From the NCBI RefSeq assembly GCF_030269685.1, contig NZ_BSTT01000004.1, positions 310,001 to 374,000 on the forward strand: DNA of 64,000 nucleotides. Reading direction: 5' to 3'. The translations under genes were made by a program, and so were the position numbers. Positions 7,048-15,038 of the stretch are shown here, one piece after another. The number at the start of each line of letters is the position of its first letter. The first letter of the stretch is position 1. The DNA is from Actinomycetospora sp. NBRC 106378. Its GTDB lineage: Bacteria > Actinomycetota > Actinomycetes > Mycobacteriales > Pseudonocardiaceae. The notes under the pieces were generated by a model. That model was not told the DNA's origin. It searched no databases and saw nothing but the letters and a program-made list of their open reading frames with translations.

Positions 7048-8421
7048 GTGATCCACACTGGTCCGGTGCTGCTCGACGCCACCGCCCGCGCCCTCACCCA
7101 TCGCCTCGCCGTCGAGCAGTCCCGCGGCCGGGCCCCGTCGATGGCGGGCGCGGTGCTGCGGGGCGACGAGGTGGTGTGGAGCGGGGCGCGCGGCGAGGTC
7201 GACGGGGCTCCGCCCACCGACGACACGCAGTACCGGATGGGCTCGATCACCAAGACCTTCGTCGCGGTGCTGGTCCTGCGCCTGCGCGAGGAGGGCCGGC
7301 TCGCGCTCGACGACCGGCTCGGCGACCACCTGCCCGACGCGCCCGTGCCGGACGCGACCGTCGCCCAGCTGCTCGCGCACTCCTCCGGGCTCCCGGCCGA
7401 GACCGGGTCGCCGTGGTGGGAGCGCTCCGACGGCAGCGTGCGCCCCGACCTCGCGAGCCTCGTCGCCGAGCCCCCGCTCCGGGCCCCCGGTCGCCGTCAC
7501 CACTACTCCAACGTCGGGTTCGGCCTGCTCGGGGCGCTCGTGGGCCACCTGCGCGGGCACGACTGGTTCACCGCCGTGCGCCACGAGATCCTCGAGCCGC
7601 TCGGGATGCCCCGCACGACCTACCACCCGACCGCCCCGCACACGGCCGGCTGGGCCGTCCACCCGTGGGCCGACCTGCTGCACCCGGAGCCCGCGCACGA
7701 CGCCGGCCTCATGGCGCCCGCCGGTCAGATGTGGTCGACCACCACCGACCTGGCCCGCTACGGCGCGTTCCTCCTCCACGGCGACGACCGGGTGCTCCCG
7801 GCCCGCGTCGTCGAGGAGATGCGGCGGCCCTCCGCGCCGTCCGAGGCCGGGGACACCGACCGCTCCCACGGCCTCGGCCTGCAGCTGCTCCGCCACTCCG
7901 GGCGTGCGCTGTCGGGCCACACCGGCTCGATGCCCGGCTTCGTGGCCACGCTCTGGGTCGACCCGGCCGAGGACCTCGCGGCGATCGCGTTCGCCAACGC
8001 CACGTCCGGCCCCGCGATCGGCGCCCTCGTCGCCGAACTCATCGGCATCGTGGCCGAGCGCGAGCCACGCCTGCCGCAGCCGTGGCGACCCGCCGTCGTG
8101 GACGAGGAGGTCCTCGCGCTGCTCGGGCCCTGGTACTGGGGTGCCGCGCCGATCGCGCTGCGGCTGCGCGGGACCGACGAGCTGACCGTCGGCGGCCTCG
8201 GGGGCGGGGCGCGGGCCTCGCGGTTCTCGCCGCGGCCGGACGGCACGTGGGTCGGGCTCGACGGCTACTACGCGGGGGAGACGCTCCGCGCGGTCCGGCG
8301 TCCCGACGGCTCGGTCAGCCACCTCGACCTCGGCAGCTTCGTCCTCACCCGCGAGCCCTACGCGCCCGGCGACGTGATCCCCGGCGGCGTTCCCGACGAC
8401 GGGTGGGGCGTCACCCGGTGA
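7048..8421 (+). CDS. Serine hydrolase, class C beta-lactamase/PBP4* fold
   Basis: This 457-residue member of the beta-lactamase-related serine hydrolases shows all three active-site motifs: S66-I-T-K69, Y153-S-N155 and H291-T-G293. A C-terminal extension of about 130 residues (about 325-457) resembles the beta-barrel that follows the hydrolase domain in many such esterases/peptidases. No signal peptide is visible, so it probably acts in the cytoplasm; the substrate is unknown. The start is GTG 7048, with GTG 7066 an alternative; neither has a strong ribosome-binding site. It overlaps the convergent TMEM165 gene by 11 bases. Confidence 0.88.
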   Translation: MIHTGPVLLDATARALTHRLAVEQSRGRAPSMAGAVLRGDEVVWSGARGEVDGAPPTDDTQYRMGSITKTFVAVLVLRLREEGRLALDDRLGDHLPDAPVPDATVAQLLAHSSGLPAETGSPWWERSDGSVRPDLASLVAEPPLRAPGRRHHYSNVGFGLLGALVGHLRGHDWFTAVRHEILEPLGMPRTTYHPTAPHTAGWAVHPWADLLHPEPAHDAGLMAPAGQMWSTTTDLARYGAFLLHGDDRVLPARVVEEMRRPSAPSEAGDTDRSHGLGLQLLRHSGRALSGHTGSMPGFVATLWVDPAEDLAAIAFANATSGPAIGALVAELIGIVAEREPRLPQPWRPAVVDEEVLALLGPWYWGAAPIALRLRGTDELTVGGLGGGARASRFSPRPDGTWVGLDGYYAGETLRAVRRPDGSVSHLDLGSFVLTREPYAPGDVIPGGVPDDGWGVTR

Positions 8422-8998
8422 CGGCGGAGACCAGGCTGAACCCCGCGAGCACGATCATGACGCCCGCGGCGATCCGGGTCAGCCAGGTCAGCGACAGGAT
8501 CCGCTGCACCTTGCGACCGCCGACGATCGCGAGGCCGCCGACGGCCCAGAGCGCGAGGGTCGCGCCCACCCCGACGGCGATCGGGTCCTGGTAGTGCGCG
8601 GCAAGGTTCGCCGTGACGATCTGCGTGAGGTCGCCGAACTCGGCCACGAGGACGACCCCGAAGCTCGTCGCGGCGACCCGCCGGCCGGCCACCGACGACG
8701 AGGCGGGCAGCTCCTCGGTGCCGGCCTGCTCACCACGGGCCCCGCGCAGCAGCAGGACCGCGCCGACCAGGAACATCGCCGCGACGACGCCCTCGACGAG
8801 CCGGTGCGGGAGCAGGGCGATCAGGCTTCCCGCCGCGATCGCGAGGCAGACGTGCACCAGGAAGGCGCCCGCGACCCCGACGAACACCGGTCGCGGGTCG
8901 TAGCGACTGCCGAGCACCAGACTCGCGAGGGCGGTCTTGTCCGGCAGTTCGGCCGGGAAGATGATCGCGAACACGATGCCGGTGACGGCGAGGCTCAC
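8411..8998 (-). CDS. TMEM165/GDT1 (UPF0016) family Mn2+/Ca2+ transporter
   Basis: This 195-residue membrane protein has six predicted helices in two repeats, each carrying a version of the family's acidic motif: ELPDKT near residue 17 and EFGDLT near residue 115. Members (yeast Gdt1, cyanobacterial Mnx, bacterial MneA) move Mn2+ or Ca2+, usually out of the cytosol. The start is GTG 8998; upstream codons to 9178 lie in the riboswitch leader and were not taken. The yybP-ykoY element at 9066-9165 strongly supports manganese as the signal and probably the exported ion. Confidence 0.9.
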   Translation of the reverse strand: MSLAVTGIVFAIIFPAELPDKTALASLVLGSRYDPRPVFVGVAGAFLVHVCLAIAAGSLIALLPHRLVEGVVAAMFLVGAVLLLRGARGEQAGTEELPASSSVAGRRVAATSFGVVLVAEFGDLTQIVTANLAAHYQDPIAVGVGATLALWAVGGLAIVGGRKVQRILSLTWLTRIAAGVMIVLAGFSLVSAVTG

Positions 8999-9065
8999 TG
9001 CTGGACCTCTCGGGACGTCACGCGACCGGACCGACCTCGGTGCGGCCGCGTGGGGCGGCTGGGGC

Positions 9066-9165
9066 ACCGAAGGTCTCGCCCACCCCGAGCGGGGCCACCG
9101 GGCCGGGCGGAGGACCGCCAGCATGTCGACGCCGGTGCGGGGGGCTACTCCCCTTCGCTTCGGCA
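9066..9165 (-). ncRNA. yybP-ykoY manganese riboswitch
   Basis: In the minus-strand leader of the TMEM165 gene the conserved elements occur in order: GGGGAGTAGC (9154-9145), CGTCGACATG (9132-9123) and GAGACC (9077-9072). A closing P1 helix is available, GCCGAAG (9165-9159) pairing with CTTCGGT (9072-9066). These are the signature bases of the Mn2+-sensing yybP-ykoY class, which normally switches on Mn exporters. The roughly 70 bases between the aptamer and the GTG would hold the expression platform. Confidence 0.88.
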
Positions 9166-9284
9166 ACGATTCTGCCACGGCGGCGTCAGCATCTGCACAC
9201 GTCGATCGAATGATGTGACCTCGCCCATACGTGTCTACGGTCGAGCGGTCGCCCGGCGTCGGGCGCCCGAGGGAGGGAACGCAG

Positions 9285-9722
9285 ATGGCCGACGGCGAAC
9301 AGGTCTTCCGCCTGACCTACAAGAGCCGGCTGCGGGTGCCGCAGCACGACCGCAAGGCCGAGCTCGGCGCGATCTTCAGCACCGCGCGTTCGAAGAACAC
9401 CCGCGCGGGGATCACCGGCGCCCTGCTCGTCTGGGAGGACCACATCGTCCAGTCGCTCGAGGGCGACGAGGACACGGTCCGCGCGCTGTACGACGTGATC
9501 GAGCGTGACCCACGGCACGACCGCGTCGAGGTGATCGGCACCGAGACCGCCGCCCGGGTCTTCGGCCGGTGGTCGATGGCGCGGGTGACCGAGGACGACG
9601 AGCCGGACATCCCTCTGCTGATGAACCGGGACAAGGGCGGCATCAGCCCGGCGGCGCCGCGGGCCACGACACCCGAGGAGGACGTCGCGCTCGACGCCAT
9701 GCGCGAGCACGTGCGCGGCTAG
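9285..9722 (+). CDS. BLUF-domain blue-light sensor
   Basis: This 145-residue protein is essentially one BLUF (blue light using FAD) domain plus a tail of about 45 residues without an obvious effector domain. The flavin-switch residues are visible: Tyr12 (RLTYKS), Asn38 (SKNTRAGITG) and Gln56 (IVQSLEG), with W-S-M further on. The ATG at 9285 has GAGGGAGGGA upstream; the longer GTG start at 9231 is less likely. Short BLUF proteins generally signal through partner proteins; none is adjacent. It ends 4 bases into the convergent glutamate-synthase-like gene. Confidence 0.92.
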   Translation: MADGEQVFRLTYKSRLRVPQHDRKAELGAIFSTARSKNTRAGITGALLVWEDHIVQSLEGDEDTVRALYDVIERDPRHDRVEVIGTETAARVFGRWSMARVTEDDEPDIPLLMNRDKGGISPAAPRATTPEEDVALDAMREHVRG

Positions 9723-11296
9723 AAGCGGTCCGGGTCCGCGCGTTCCCAGTCGTCGACCCAGTCCATCGGCGGCTCGGCCAGCAGCTGGCCGGGCCGCAGC
9801 CACTCGTAGAGCTCCGCGTAGGACCGGGTGTCGGTCGGACCGATCCGGCGCCGGAGCATCCGTGGGTGCAGCTCGGCCGGGCAGGTGGCGCCCAGCGACG
9901 CCGTCATCCGGGAGGCCTCCATGACCGTCGCCCGCTGGTAGCGGTGCACCCGGTGCAGCTTGTCCTCGACGACGAGGGCCCGGGCCCGCTTGGGTTCCTG
10001 GGTCGCGACGCCGACGGGGCACTGGTTGGTGTGGCAGCGCTGGCTCTGGATGCAGCCGGTCGCCATCATCATCGCCCGCGCCGAGTTGGTGTAGTCCGCG
10101 CCCTGGATCAGTCGCTTCACGATGTCGGTGCCGGTCGCGACCTTGCCCGACGCCCCGATCCGCACCCGGTCCCGCAGCCCGGCGCCGACCAGGGCGTTGT
10201 GCACCAGGATCAGGCCCTCGGTCAGCGGGGTCCCCATGTGGTCCTCGTACTCGAGCGGCGCCGCCCCGGTCCCGCCCTCGGAGCCGTCGACGACGATGAA
10301 GTCCGGTGTCGTGCCCTCGTCGAGCATCGCCTTCACGACGGCGAGCACGTCGACCCGGGTGCCGACGCACAGCTTGAACCCGGCGGGCTTGCCGCCCGCC
10401 AGCTCGCGCATCCGCGCGATGAACCGGACCAGCTCGCGCGGGGTGGCGAAGGCGGTGTGCCGGGAGGGGCTCGTGACGGTCTCGCCGACCGGCACGGCCC
10501 GGGCCTCGGCGATCTCCGGCGTCACCTTCGGGCCGGGCAGGACACCGCCGATGCCGGGCTTCGCGCCCTGGCTGAGCTTGAGCGACACGCACTTCACGGC
10601 GTGGTGGGAGGCCTTGTCCGCGAACTGGGCCGCGTCGAACCTGCCGTCGGGGAGCCGCGCCCCGAAGTAGCCGCTGCCGAGCTCCCAGATGAGGTCGCCA
10701 CCGCGTTCGAGGTGGTACTTGGAGAGCCCGCCCTCGCCGGTGTCGTGCGCGAACCCGCCGAGCGCGGCGCCGGCGTTCAGGGCACGGATCGCGTTGGCCG
10801 AGAGCGCTCCGAAGCTCATGGCGGAGACGTTGAGCAGGGCCATGTCGTAGGGCTTCGTGCAGTCCGGCCCCCCGACGCGCACGTAGTGGGGCTGCGCGGG
10901 CTCGTCCGCGGGCGCGGCGGAGTGCACGAGGTACTCGTAGCCGACGGCGTTGACGTCGAGCTCGGTGCCGAACGCCTTCTCCCCGGCGATGCCCTTCGAG
11001 CGCTCGTAGACGATCGTGCGGGTGTCCCGGGGGAAGGGGCGGCCATCGACGTTGCGCTCGATGAAGTACTGCTGCAGCTCCGGACGGATCTTCTCGAGCA
11101 GGAACCGCAGGTGCCCGATCACGGGGTAGTTCCGCAGGATCGAGTGCCGGGTCTGCACCACGTCGACGATCCCGAGCAGCAGCATCAGGCCGATGACGCC
11201 GAGCAGCACCCACCACGCCGCGGAGCCGACCGCGGCCGCCAGGACGGTGAGCGCCCCGAGCAGCACCAGGAAGCCGAGGATGAAGAAGGCCAGCAC
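9719..11296 (-). CDS. FMN-binding glutamate synthase family protein (GltB central/FMN domain)
   Basis: This 525-residue protein corresponds to the FMN and 3Fe-4S part of glutamate synthase without the N-terminal glutaminase and the C-terminal GXGXG domain. Two hydrophobic segments at the N-terminus (about 2-45) anchor it in the membrane. The family signatures HDTGEGGLSKYH, GAKPGIGG, DGSEGGTGAAP and the cluster motif C-x5-C-x4-CPVG (near residue 410) are seen. Such proteins may use ammonia or another donor; the true reaction is unproven. A LexA-like sequence is present at 11360-11375, upstream of the ATG at 11296. Confidence 0.9.
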   Translation of the reverse strand: MLAFFILGFLVLLGALTVLAAAVGSAAWWVLLGVIGLMLLLGIVDVVQTRHSILRNYPVIGHLRFLLEKIRPELQQYFIERNVDGRPFPRDTRTIVYERSKGIAGEKAFGTELDVNAVGYEYLVHSAAPADEPAQPHYVRVGGPDCTKPYDMALLNVSAMSFGALSANAIRALNAGAALGGFAHDTGEGGLSKYHLERGGDLIWELGSGYFGARLPDGRFDAAQFADKASHHAVKCVSLKLSQGAKPGIGGVLPGPKVTPEIAEARAVPVGETVTSPSRHTAFATPRELVRFIARMRELAGGKPAGFKLCVGTRVDVLAVVKAMLDEGTTPDFIVVDGSEGGTGAAPLEYEDHMGTPLTEGLILVHNALVGAGLRDRVRIGASGKVATGTDIVKRLIQGADYTNSARAMMMATGCIQSQRCHTNQCPVGVATQEPKRARALVVEDKLHRVHRYQRATVMEASRMTASLGATCPAELHPRMLRRRIGPTDTRSYAELYEWLRPGQLLAEPPMDWVDDWERADPDRF

Positions 11297-11359
11297 GTGA
11301 TCACGTTAGGACTGCGAAGCATCCTGGGCGCGTCGAAGCGGGCCGTGACGGTCGGACCT

Positions 11360-11375
11360 TCGTACCAGTGTTCGA
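11360..11375. promoter_or_regulatory. Possible LexA (SOS) box
   Basis: TCGTACCAGTGTTCGA differs from the actinobacterial consensus TCGAAC-N4-GTTCGA at one of twelve fixed positions. It lies 64 bases upstream of the glutamate-synthase-like gene start, in non-coding DNA. Single-mismatch sites can occur by chance in a genome of this composition, so it is a weak call. Confidence 0.3.
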
Positions 11376-11444
11376 ATCGTGGCGGCGATCATGGGTACCG
11401 AGACCCCGGGCGGGGACCCGTTCGCGGGGGTCCCTGAGCCCCGG

Positions 11445-12197
11445 TCAGCCCCGGCCCAGATACGGCATCGTCGTCGCCATGACCGTGAGGAAGGGGACGT
11501 TCGCGTCCAGCGGCAGCCCGACCATGTAGCGCACGGCGTCGGCGACGTGCTCGGCGTCGAAGGTCGGCTCGACCATCCGCGCGCCGTGGGGCTGCACGAT
11601 CCCCTCGCGCATGCGGGCGGTCATGTCGGTGGCGGCGTTGCCGACGTCGAACTGCCCGCAGGCGATGCCGAACGGGCGGCCGTCGAGGGCGATCGACCGC
11701 GTGATCCCGGTGATGGCGTGCTTGGTCGCCGTGTACGCGATCCCGCCGGGTCGTCCGACGTGCGCCGCGATCGAGCCGTTGTTGACGATCCGGCCGCCCT
11801 GCGGATCCTGCGCCCGCATGATCGCGAACGCCTCGCGCGCGCAGAGGAACGAGCCGGTCAGGTTCACGCCCACGGTGGCGTTCCAGCCCTCGACGTCCAC
11901 CTCGTCCGGCGTGCCGACCGGCCCGGTCATCCCCGCGTTGTTCACGAGCAGGTCGAGCCGGCCCCAGGTCTCGCGGACGGTGCGGAAGAGGGCGGTGACG
12001 GCCTCGGGATCGGCGACGTCGGTCGGGACCGTCAGCGCGTGCCCACGTCCGTCCACCGTCTCCTCGAGGGCCTCCGCCCGGCGCCCGGCCAGAGCGACCC
12101 GCCACCCGTCGTCGAGCAGGGCTCGCGTGATCACCCGCCCGAGCCCGGAGCCTGCTCCGGTGACGACGGCGAACCCGGGCTCGGTGTGGCTGGCCAT
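11445..12197 (-). CDS. Short-chain dehydrogenase/reductase (SDR)
   Basis: This is a 250-residue classical SDR. It has the nucleotide motif TGAGSGLG near residue 14, NNAG near residue 89, and the catalytic Ser with Y-T-A-T-K around residues 140-160; AGRR after the second strand suggests NADP(H) preference. The substrate is unknown. The ATG at 12197 immediately precedes the Rossmann fold. The gene stands alone: 148 bases from the glutamate-synthase-like gene downstream and divergent from the DUF3224 gene, with only 69 bases between their starts. Confidence 0.9.
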   Translation of the reverse strand: MASHTEPGFAVVTGAGSGLGRVITRALLDDGWRVALAGRRAEALEETVDGRGHALTVPTDVADPEAVTALFRTVRETWGRLDLLVNNAGMTGPVGTPDEVDVEGWNATVGVNLTGSFLCAREAFAIMRAQDPQGGRIVNNGSIAAHVGRPGGIAYTATKHAITGITRSIALDGRPFGIACGQFDVGNAATDMTARMREGIVQPHGARMVEPTFDAEHVADAVRYMVGLPLDANVPFLTVMATTMPYLGRG

Positions 12198-12266
12198 GGC
12201 GTCACCCTGGCACGGGGTCGCGAATCTTCAATCGCGACGGCAGGCCGGGCCCCTAGCGTCCGCGCC

Positions 12267-12668
12267 ATGCAGACCACCGGGACCTTCGAGGTCACGCTGT
12301 TCGAGGCCGTCGACGTGACCCTCACCCCGTCCGTGGAGACCGCCCTCCCGATCGGGGTCGCCCGCCTGACGAAGACCTTCGCCGGCGCCGTGTCCGGGCG
12401 CTCCGCGACGCTGTTCACGTCGGCCTTCGACGGGACCCTCGGCAGCTACGTCGCGATGGAGGCGTTCGAGGGCTCCGTCGACGGGCGGTCCGGGACGTTC
12501 GCCTTCCTGCACTCCGCCTCGACGGGCGGCTCCGACCGCGCCGACGAGTACCTGCGCATCGTCGAGGGCAGCGGTACCGGCGACCTGGCCGGCATCCGCG
12601 GTGGCGGGAGCCTCTCGATCGACGGGGACGGCACCCACCACGTGACGTTCGACTACGACCTCGGCTGA
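12267..12668 (+). CDS. DUF3224 family protein
   Basis: This 133-residue protein fits the DUF3224 family (beta-barrel, about 130 residues). It runs from QTTGTFEV through TKTFAGAVSGRSATLF and FEGSVDGRSGTFAF to GDLAGIRGGG and a beta-rich end. Members are cytoplasmic and of unknown function; some resemble allene-oxide-cyclase-like barrels. The ATG lies 69 bases from the divergent SDR start, so the two may share a promoter region. A CACTCG/CGAGTG inverted repeat follows at 12674-12687. Confidence 0.8.
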   Translation: MQTTGTFEVTLFEAVDVTLTPSVETALPIGVARLTKTFAGAVSGRSATLFTSAFDGTLGSYVAMEAFEGSVDGRSGTFAFLHSASTGGSDRADEYLRIVEGSGTGDLAGIRGGGSLSIDGDGTHHVTFDYDLG

Positions 12669-12673
12669 CCTGT

Positions 12674-12687
12674 CACTCGTTCGAGTG
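12674..12687. promoter_or_regulatory. Inverted repeat CACTCG-tt-CGAGTG
   Basis: A 14-base inverted repeat lies 88 bases before the zinc-ribbon membrane protein gene. Half of it recurs at 39705-39715 (before the ini-like operon) and at 45781-45791 (before the acyltransferase-fold gene). All three precede envelope-type or stress-type genes, so a common regulator is possible; the factor is not identified. Confidence 0.35.
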
Positions 12688-12774
12688 GTCGCCGCTAACG
12701 GGTGCCTCCCCCGATCGATGCAGATGGTGAACGGTCGGGAGCTGCCCGGCCTGGTCGTCGGGGGGATGATCGTG

Positions 12775-13584
12775 ATGGCGCGCTGCCGCTGTGGGGCCTC
12801 GCTGGTGCCGGACCTGCACTTCTGCGTCGCGTGCGGTGCACGCCAGGAACCGGTGGTCCGGCGTGTCCCGGCTATGGCCGGGGCGGGCTACCCGCCGCCC
12901 ACCCACCGGCCCGCTCCCGTGCCCCCGGCGGTGTTCGGCCCGCCGGTGCACCCCCGTCCGGCGACCGTCGGGCCGCCCCGCTCGAACGCCCCGTGGATCG
13001 TCGCCGGCGTGTCGGCGGTGGTGGCCGTCGTGCTCCTGGCCCTCGGGCTCCTCCTCGCCCTCCGTCCCACCGCCACGACGACCGTCGCCGTCCCGACCCC
13101 CGTCGCCGCGCCGACGGTCACCGTCGGCGTCCCCGTGGCGCGGGAGGCGTCGGAGGGATCGGAGGGATCGGAGGGATCGGACGCGACCGGCACCGACCCG
13201 TCGTCGGGAACGGCAGGAGCGAGCCTGCAGGGCCTCGTGGAGGCGGACCGCTCGACCGTCGAGGGCGTCGTCGGCACCTGGGTGCCGCAGCTGTCGGCGA
13301 AGCACGAGGGCACCAAGGCCGACGGCATCACCTACGACGACGCGTCGATCCTCGACCACTACTCTGCGCTCGCCGCCCGCTACCCGTCGGCGGCGCTGCT
13401 GTGGTCCGGCGACTGGCCGGTGTTCAACGGCAGCGACTACTGGGTGGTCGTCTACCCGCAGTCCTTCCCGACGGCGGCCGGCGCCAACGCCTGGTGCGAC
13501 GCCCAGGGCTTCGCCGCCGACGACTGCCTGGCGAAGAAGCTCTCCCACTCCGGCGGTCCGGCCGGCACCACCGTGCCGCGCTGA
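12775..13584 (+). CDS. Membrane-anchored zinc-ribbon protein with extracytoplasmic domain
   Basis: The 269-residue protein begins with a zinc ribbon (C-R-C-G ... C-V-A-C-G within the first 25 residues), a Pro-rich linker, one membrane helix (about 80-103), a low-complexity linker with EGS repeats and an outer domain (about 150-265) containing two Cys pairs (WCD...DDC) and SALLWSGDWPVF. The outer domain resembles SPOR-like or unnamed domains that end in A-N-A-W-C; the function is unknown. The ATG at 12775 was chosen because it starts directly at the ribbon; in-frame starts exist from 12685. The inverted repeat at 12674-12687 may regulate it. Confidence 0.75.
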   Translation: MARCRCGASLVPDLHFCVACGARQEPVVRRVPAMAGAGYPPPTHRPAPVPPAVFGPPVHPRPATVGPPRSNAPWIVAGVSAVVAVVLLALGLLLALRPTATTTVAVPTPVAAPTVTVGVPVAREASEGSEGSEGSDATGTDPSSGTAGASLQGLVEADRSTVEGVVGTWVPQLSAKHEGTKADGITYDDASILDHYSALAARYPSAALLWSGDWPVFNGSDYWVVVYPQSFPTAAGANAWCDAQGFAADDCLAKKLSHSGGPAGTTVPR

Positions 13585-13838
13585 CCCGTCGCCGGAGCGG
13601 CGGTCGTCCGGGTGATGCGACGTCGTCACGTTCCGACCAGTGCCTCCCCACCTGGGCGGATGCACGCGGCGTGCGGGCGATCCGTCCCGTACCCCGTCCG
13701 GGGGGCCGATCACCTCGATCGGCAGATGCCGGGGCGAGAGATCGCATCGTGCCGCGATCGGACTCGTTACGCGGACGACATCCCCCGACGGGCCCCGTCC
13801 GTCCGTCGCCGCTCCCCGCCCCGCAGTGGAGGTCGTCC
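13585..13838 (+). other. Intergenic region with hairpin
   Basis: This 254-base gap holds no convincing gene. A perfect inverted repeat GCCGAT-cacctcg-ATCGGC lies near 13707-13725, inside a GC-rich, purine-rotating stretch that could be a structured leader of the next gene. I looked for c-di-AMP (ydaO) riboswitch signatures, which often precede actinobacterial cell-wall proteins, and could not match them confidently. Confidence 0.3.
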
Positions 13839-14558
13839 GTGCCCCTGTCCGCGCGTACCCGCGCCCTGACCGTCGGTGTGCTCGCCGCGGCTGCCGCCTC
13901 GCCGGCGGTGGCGATGGCTGCCCCGGCCCCCGCTGCGGCTCCGGCCCCTGCCGCCGCGCAGCCCGCCGCTGCGCCGGCACCCGCCGCCGCTCAGCCGGCT
14001 GCCGCTCAGCCGGCCGCCGCTCAGCCGGCTGCGGCTCAGCCCGCGGCCGCTCAGCCGGCTGCGGCTCAGCCCGCTGCGGCCCAGCCGGCCGCCGCTCAGC
14101 CCGCCGCGGCCCAGCCGGCCGCCGCCCAGCCCGCTGCCGCTCCGGCCCCCGCTGCGCAGCCCGCCGCGGCTCAGCCGGCCACCGCTGCTCAGCCCGCCAC
14201 CGCTGCTCAGCCGGCCGCCGCGGCGCAGCCCGCGGCCGCGCCCGAGTCGCCGATCCTGGGCGTCTTCAACGCGCTGACGGGCACGCCCGCGCCCGCGGCA
14301 GCCACCCCGGCGCCCGCTGCGGCTCCGGCGCCTGCCGCGGCGCCCGCCGCCGCCCCCGCCGCGGCCCCGGCCGCCCCGTCGTCGACGCAGCCGATCCAGG
14401 AGAGCGGCAAGCACCGCGCCGCAGACACGACGAAGGCCGCCGAGAAGAAGGCCGACACCGGGGCCCAGGGCAAGCACGCCAAGAAGGACGACGGCAAGCA
14501 CGCCGCGAAGGACGAGGGTTCGAAGGCCGCCCTGAGCGGCATGCACCTCAACCTCTGA
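13839..14558 (+). CDS. Secreted Ala/Pro/Gln-repeat protein
   Basis: This 239-residue protein starts at GTG 13839, with GTGGAGG upstream. A signal peptide is clear (SARTRALTVGVLAAAAASPA, cleavage near AMA-AP). The body is low complexity: about 15 tandem Q-P-A-A-A units, then A-P-A-A-A units, and a C-terminal Lys/Asp-rich segment (KHAKKDDGKHAAKDEG) that could bind acidic envelope polymers. No enzymatic domain is visible. It may be a cell-wall-associated spacer. A strong terminator follows at 14577-14609. The repeat may also be prone to length change. Confidence 0.7.
   Translation: MPLSARTRALTVGVLAAAAASPAVAMAAPAPAAAPAPAAAQPAAAPAPAAAQPAAAQPAAAQPAAAQPAAAQPAAAQPAAAQPAAAQPAAAQPAAAQPAAAPAPAAQPAAAQPATAAQPATAAQPAAAAQPAAAPESPILGVFNALTGTPAPAAATPAPAAAPAPAAAPAAAPAAAPAAPSSTQPIQESGKHRAADTTKAAEKKADTGAQGKHAKKDDGKHAAKDEGSKAALSGMHLNL
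13921..14235 (+). repeat. Tandem 15-base repeats encoding QPAAA units
   Basis: The DNA cycles through cag-ccg-gct-gcc-gct-like units with synonymous variation, giving repeated Q-P-A-A-A in the secreted protein. The variation among units suggests selection for the amino-acid pattern rather than very recent slippage. Confidence 0.8.
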
Positions 14559-14576
14559 TCCACCGCACGACGACGG

Positions 14577-14609
14577 ACGCCGGCCCTCCCGTCACGGGAG
14601 GACCGGCGT
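14577..14609. terminator. Bidirectional intrinsic terminator
   Basis: ACGCCGGCCCTCCCG-tca-CGGGAGGaCCGGCGT forms a stem of about 15 bp with one mismatch, between two convergent genes (13839-14558 and 14629-15036). No long T-run follows, as is usual in this GC range. Confidence 0.75.
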
Positions 14610-14628
14610 TCTGTCGTTGCGGGGCCGC

Positions 14629-15036
14629 TCAGCCGACCCGGCTGGCCGCCCGGTCGGCATCACGCGCGGCGACGTCGGCGGCCGAGCAGAAGCCCCGACC
14701 GTGCCGCTTGAGACAGAGCAGCCCGAGCAGCAGCCCGTCGGCGTCGACCACGGCGAGCCGGCGCTGGGCGCGGGCGGCCATCGCCTGCCGGGTCTCCTCC
14801 AGGTCGTCGCCCGGCGCGGCGACCCGACCCGCGAGCGTCCCGACCGTGCGGGCCCGCACGGAATCGGGGGAACCCTCGAGGTCCGCCCGCTCGACGACCG
14901 CGACGAGGACGCCGCGGTCGACGAGCAGCAGGGCGTGGACGTGTCCGTCGAGGAAGAACACACGCGCCGCACCGACGGACACGTCGGGTCCGTGGACCTT
15001 CGGTGTCCGCAGGTGGGCGTCGGCGACGGTGGGCAT
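14629..15036 (-). CDS. CBS-domain protein
   Basis: This 135-residue protein consists of a pair of CBS motifs: MPTVADAHLRTPKV at the start, a V-D-R-G-V-L-V-A-V turn and a second half with RRLAVVDADGLLLGLLCLK. CBS pairs usually bind adenine nucleotides. The ATG lies only 2 bases after the molybdopterin oxidoreductase stop, so the two are co-transcribed; it could be a nucleotide-sensing accessory of that enzyme (inference). Confidence 0.8.
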   Translation of the reverse strand: MPTVADAHLRTPKVHGPDVSVGAARVFFLDGHVHALLLVDRGVLVAVVERADLEGSPDSVRARTVGTLAGRVAAPGDDLEETRQAMAARAQRRLAVVDADGLLLGLLCLKRHGRGFCSAADVAARDADRAASRVG

Positions 15037-15038
15037 GG

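Noticed and set aside
11365-11382. tRNA T-arm-like GTTCGAATC
   Set aside because: No acceptor stem, anticodon arm or D-arm could be fitted around it; it fits better as half of a LexA-like box.
13585-13838. c-di-AMP (ydaO-yuaA) riboswitch before a secreted wall protein
   Set aside because: The position is suggestive but the conserved blocks could not be aligned; only a simple hairpin is supported.
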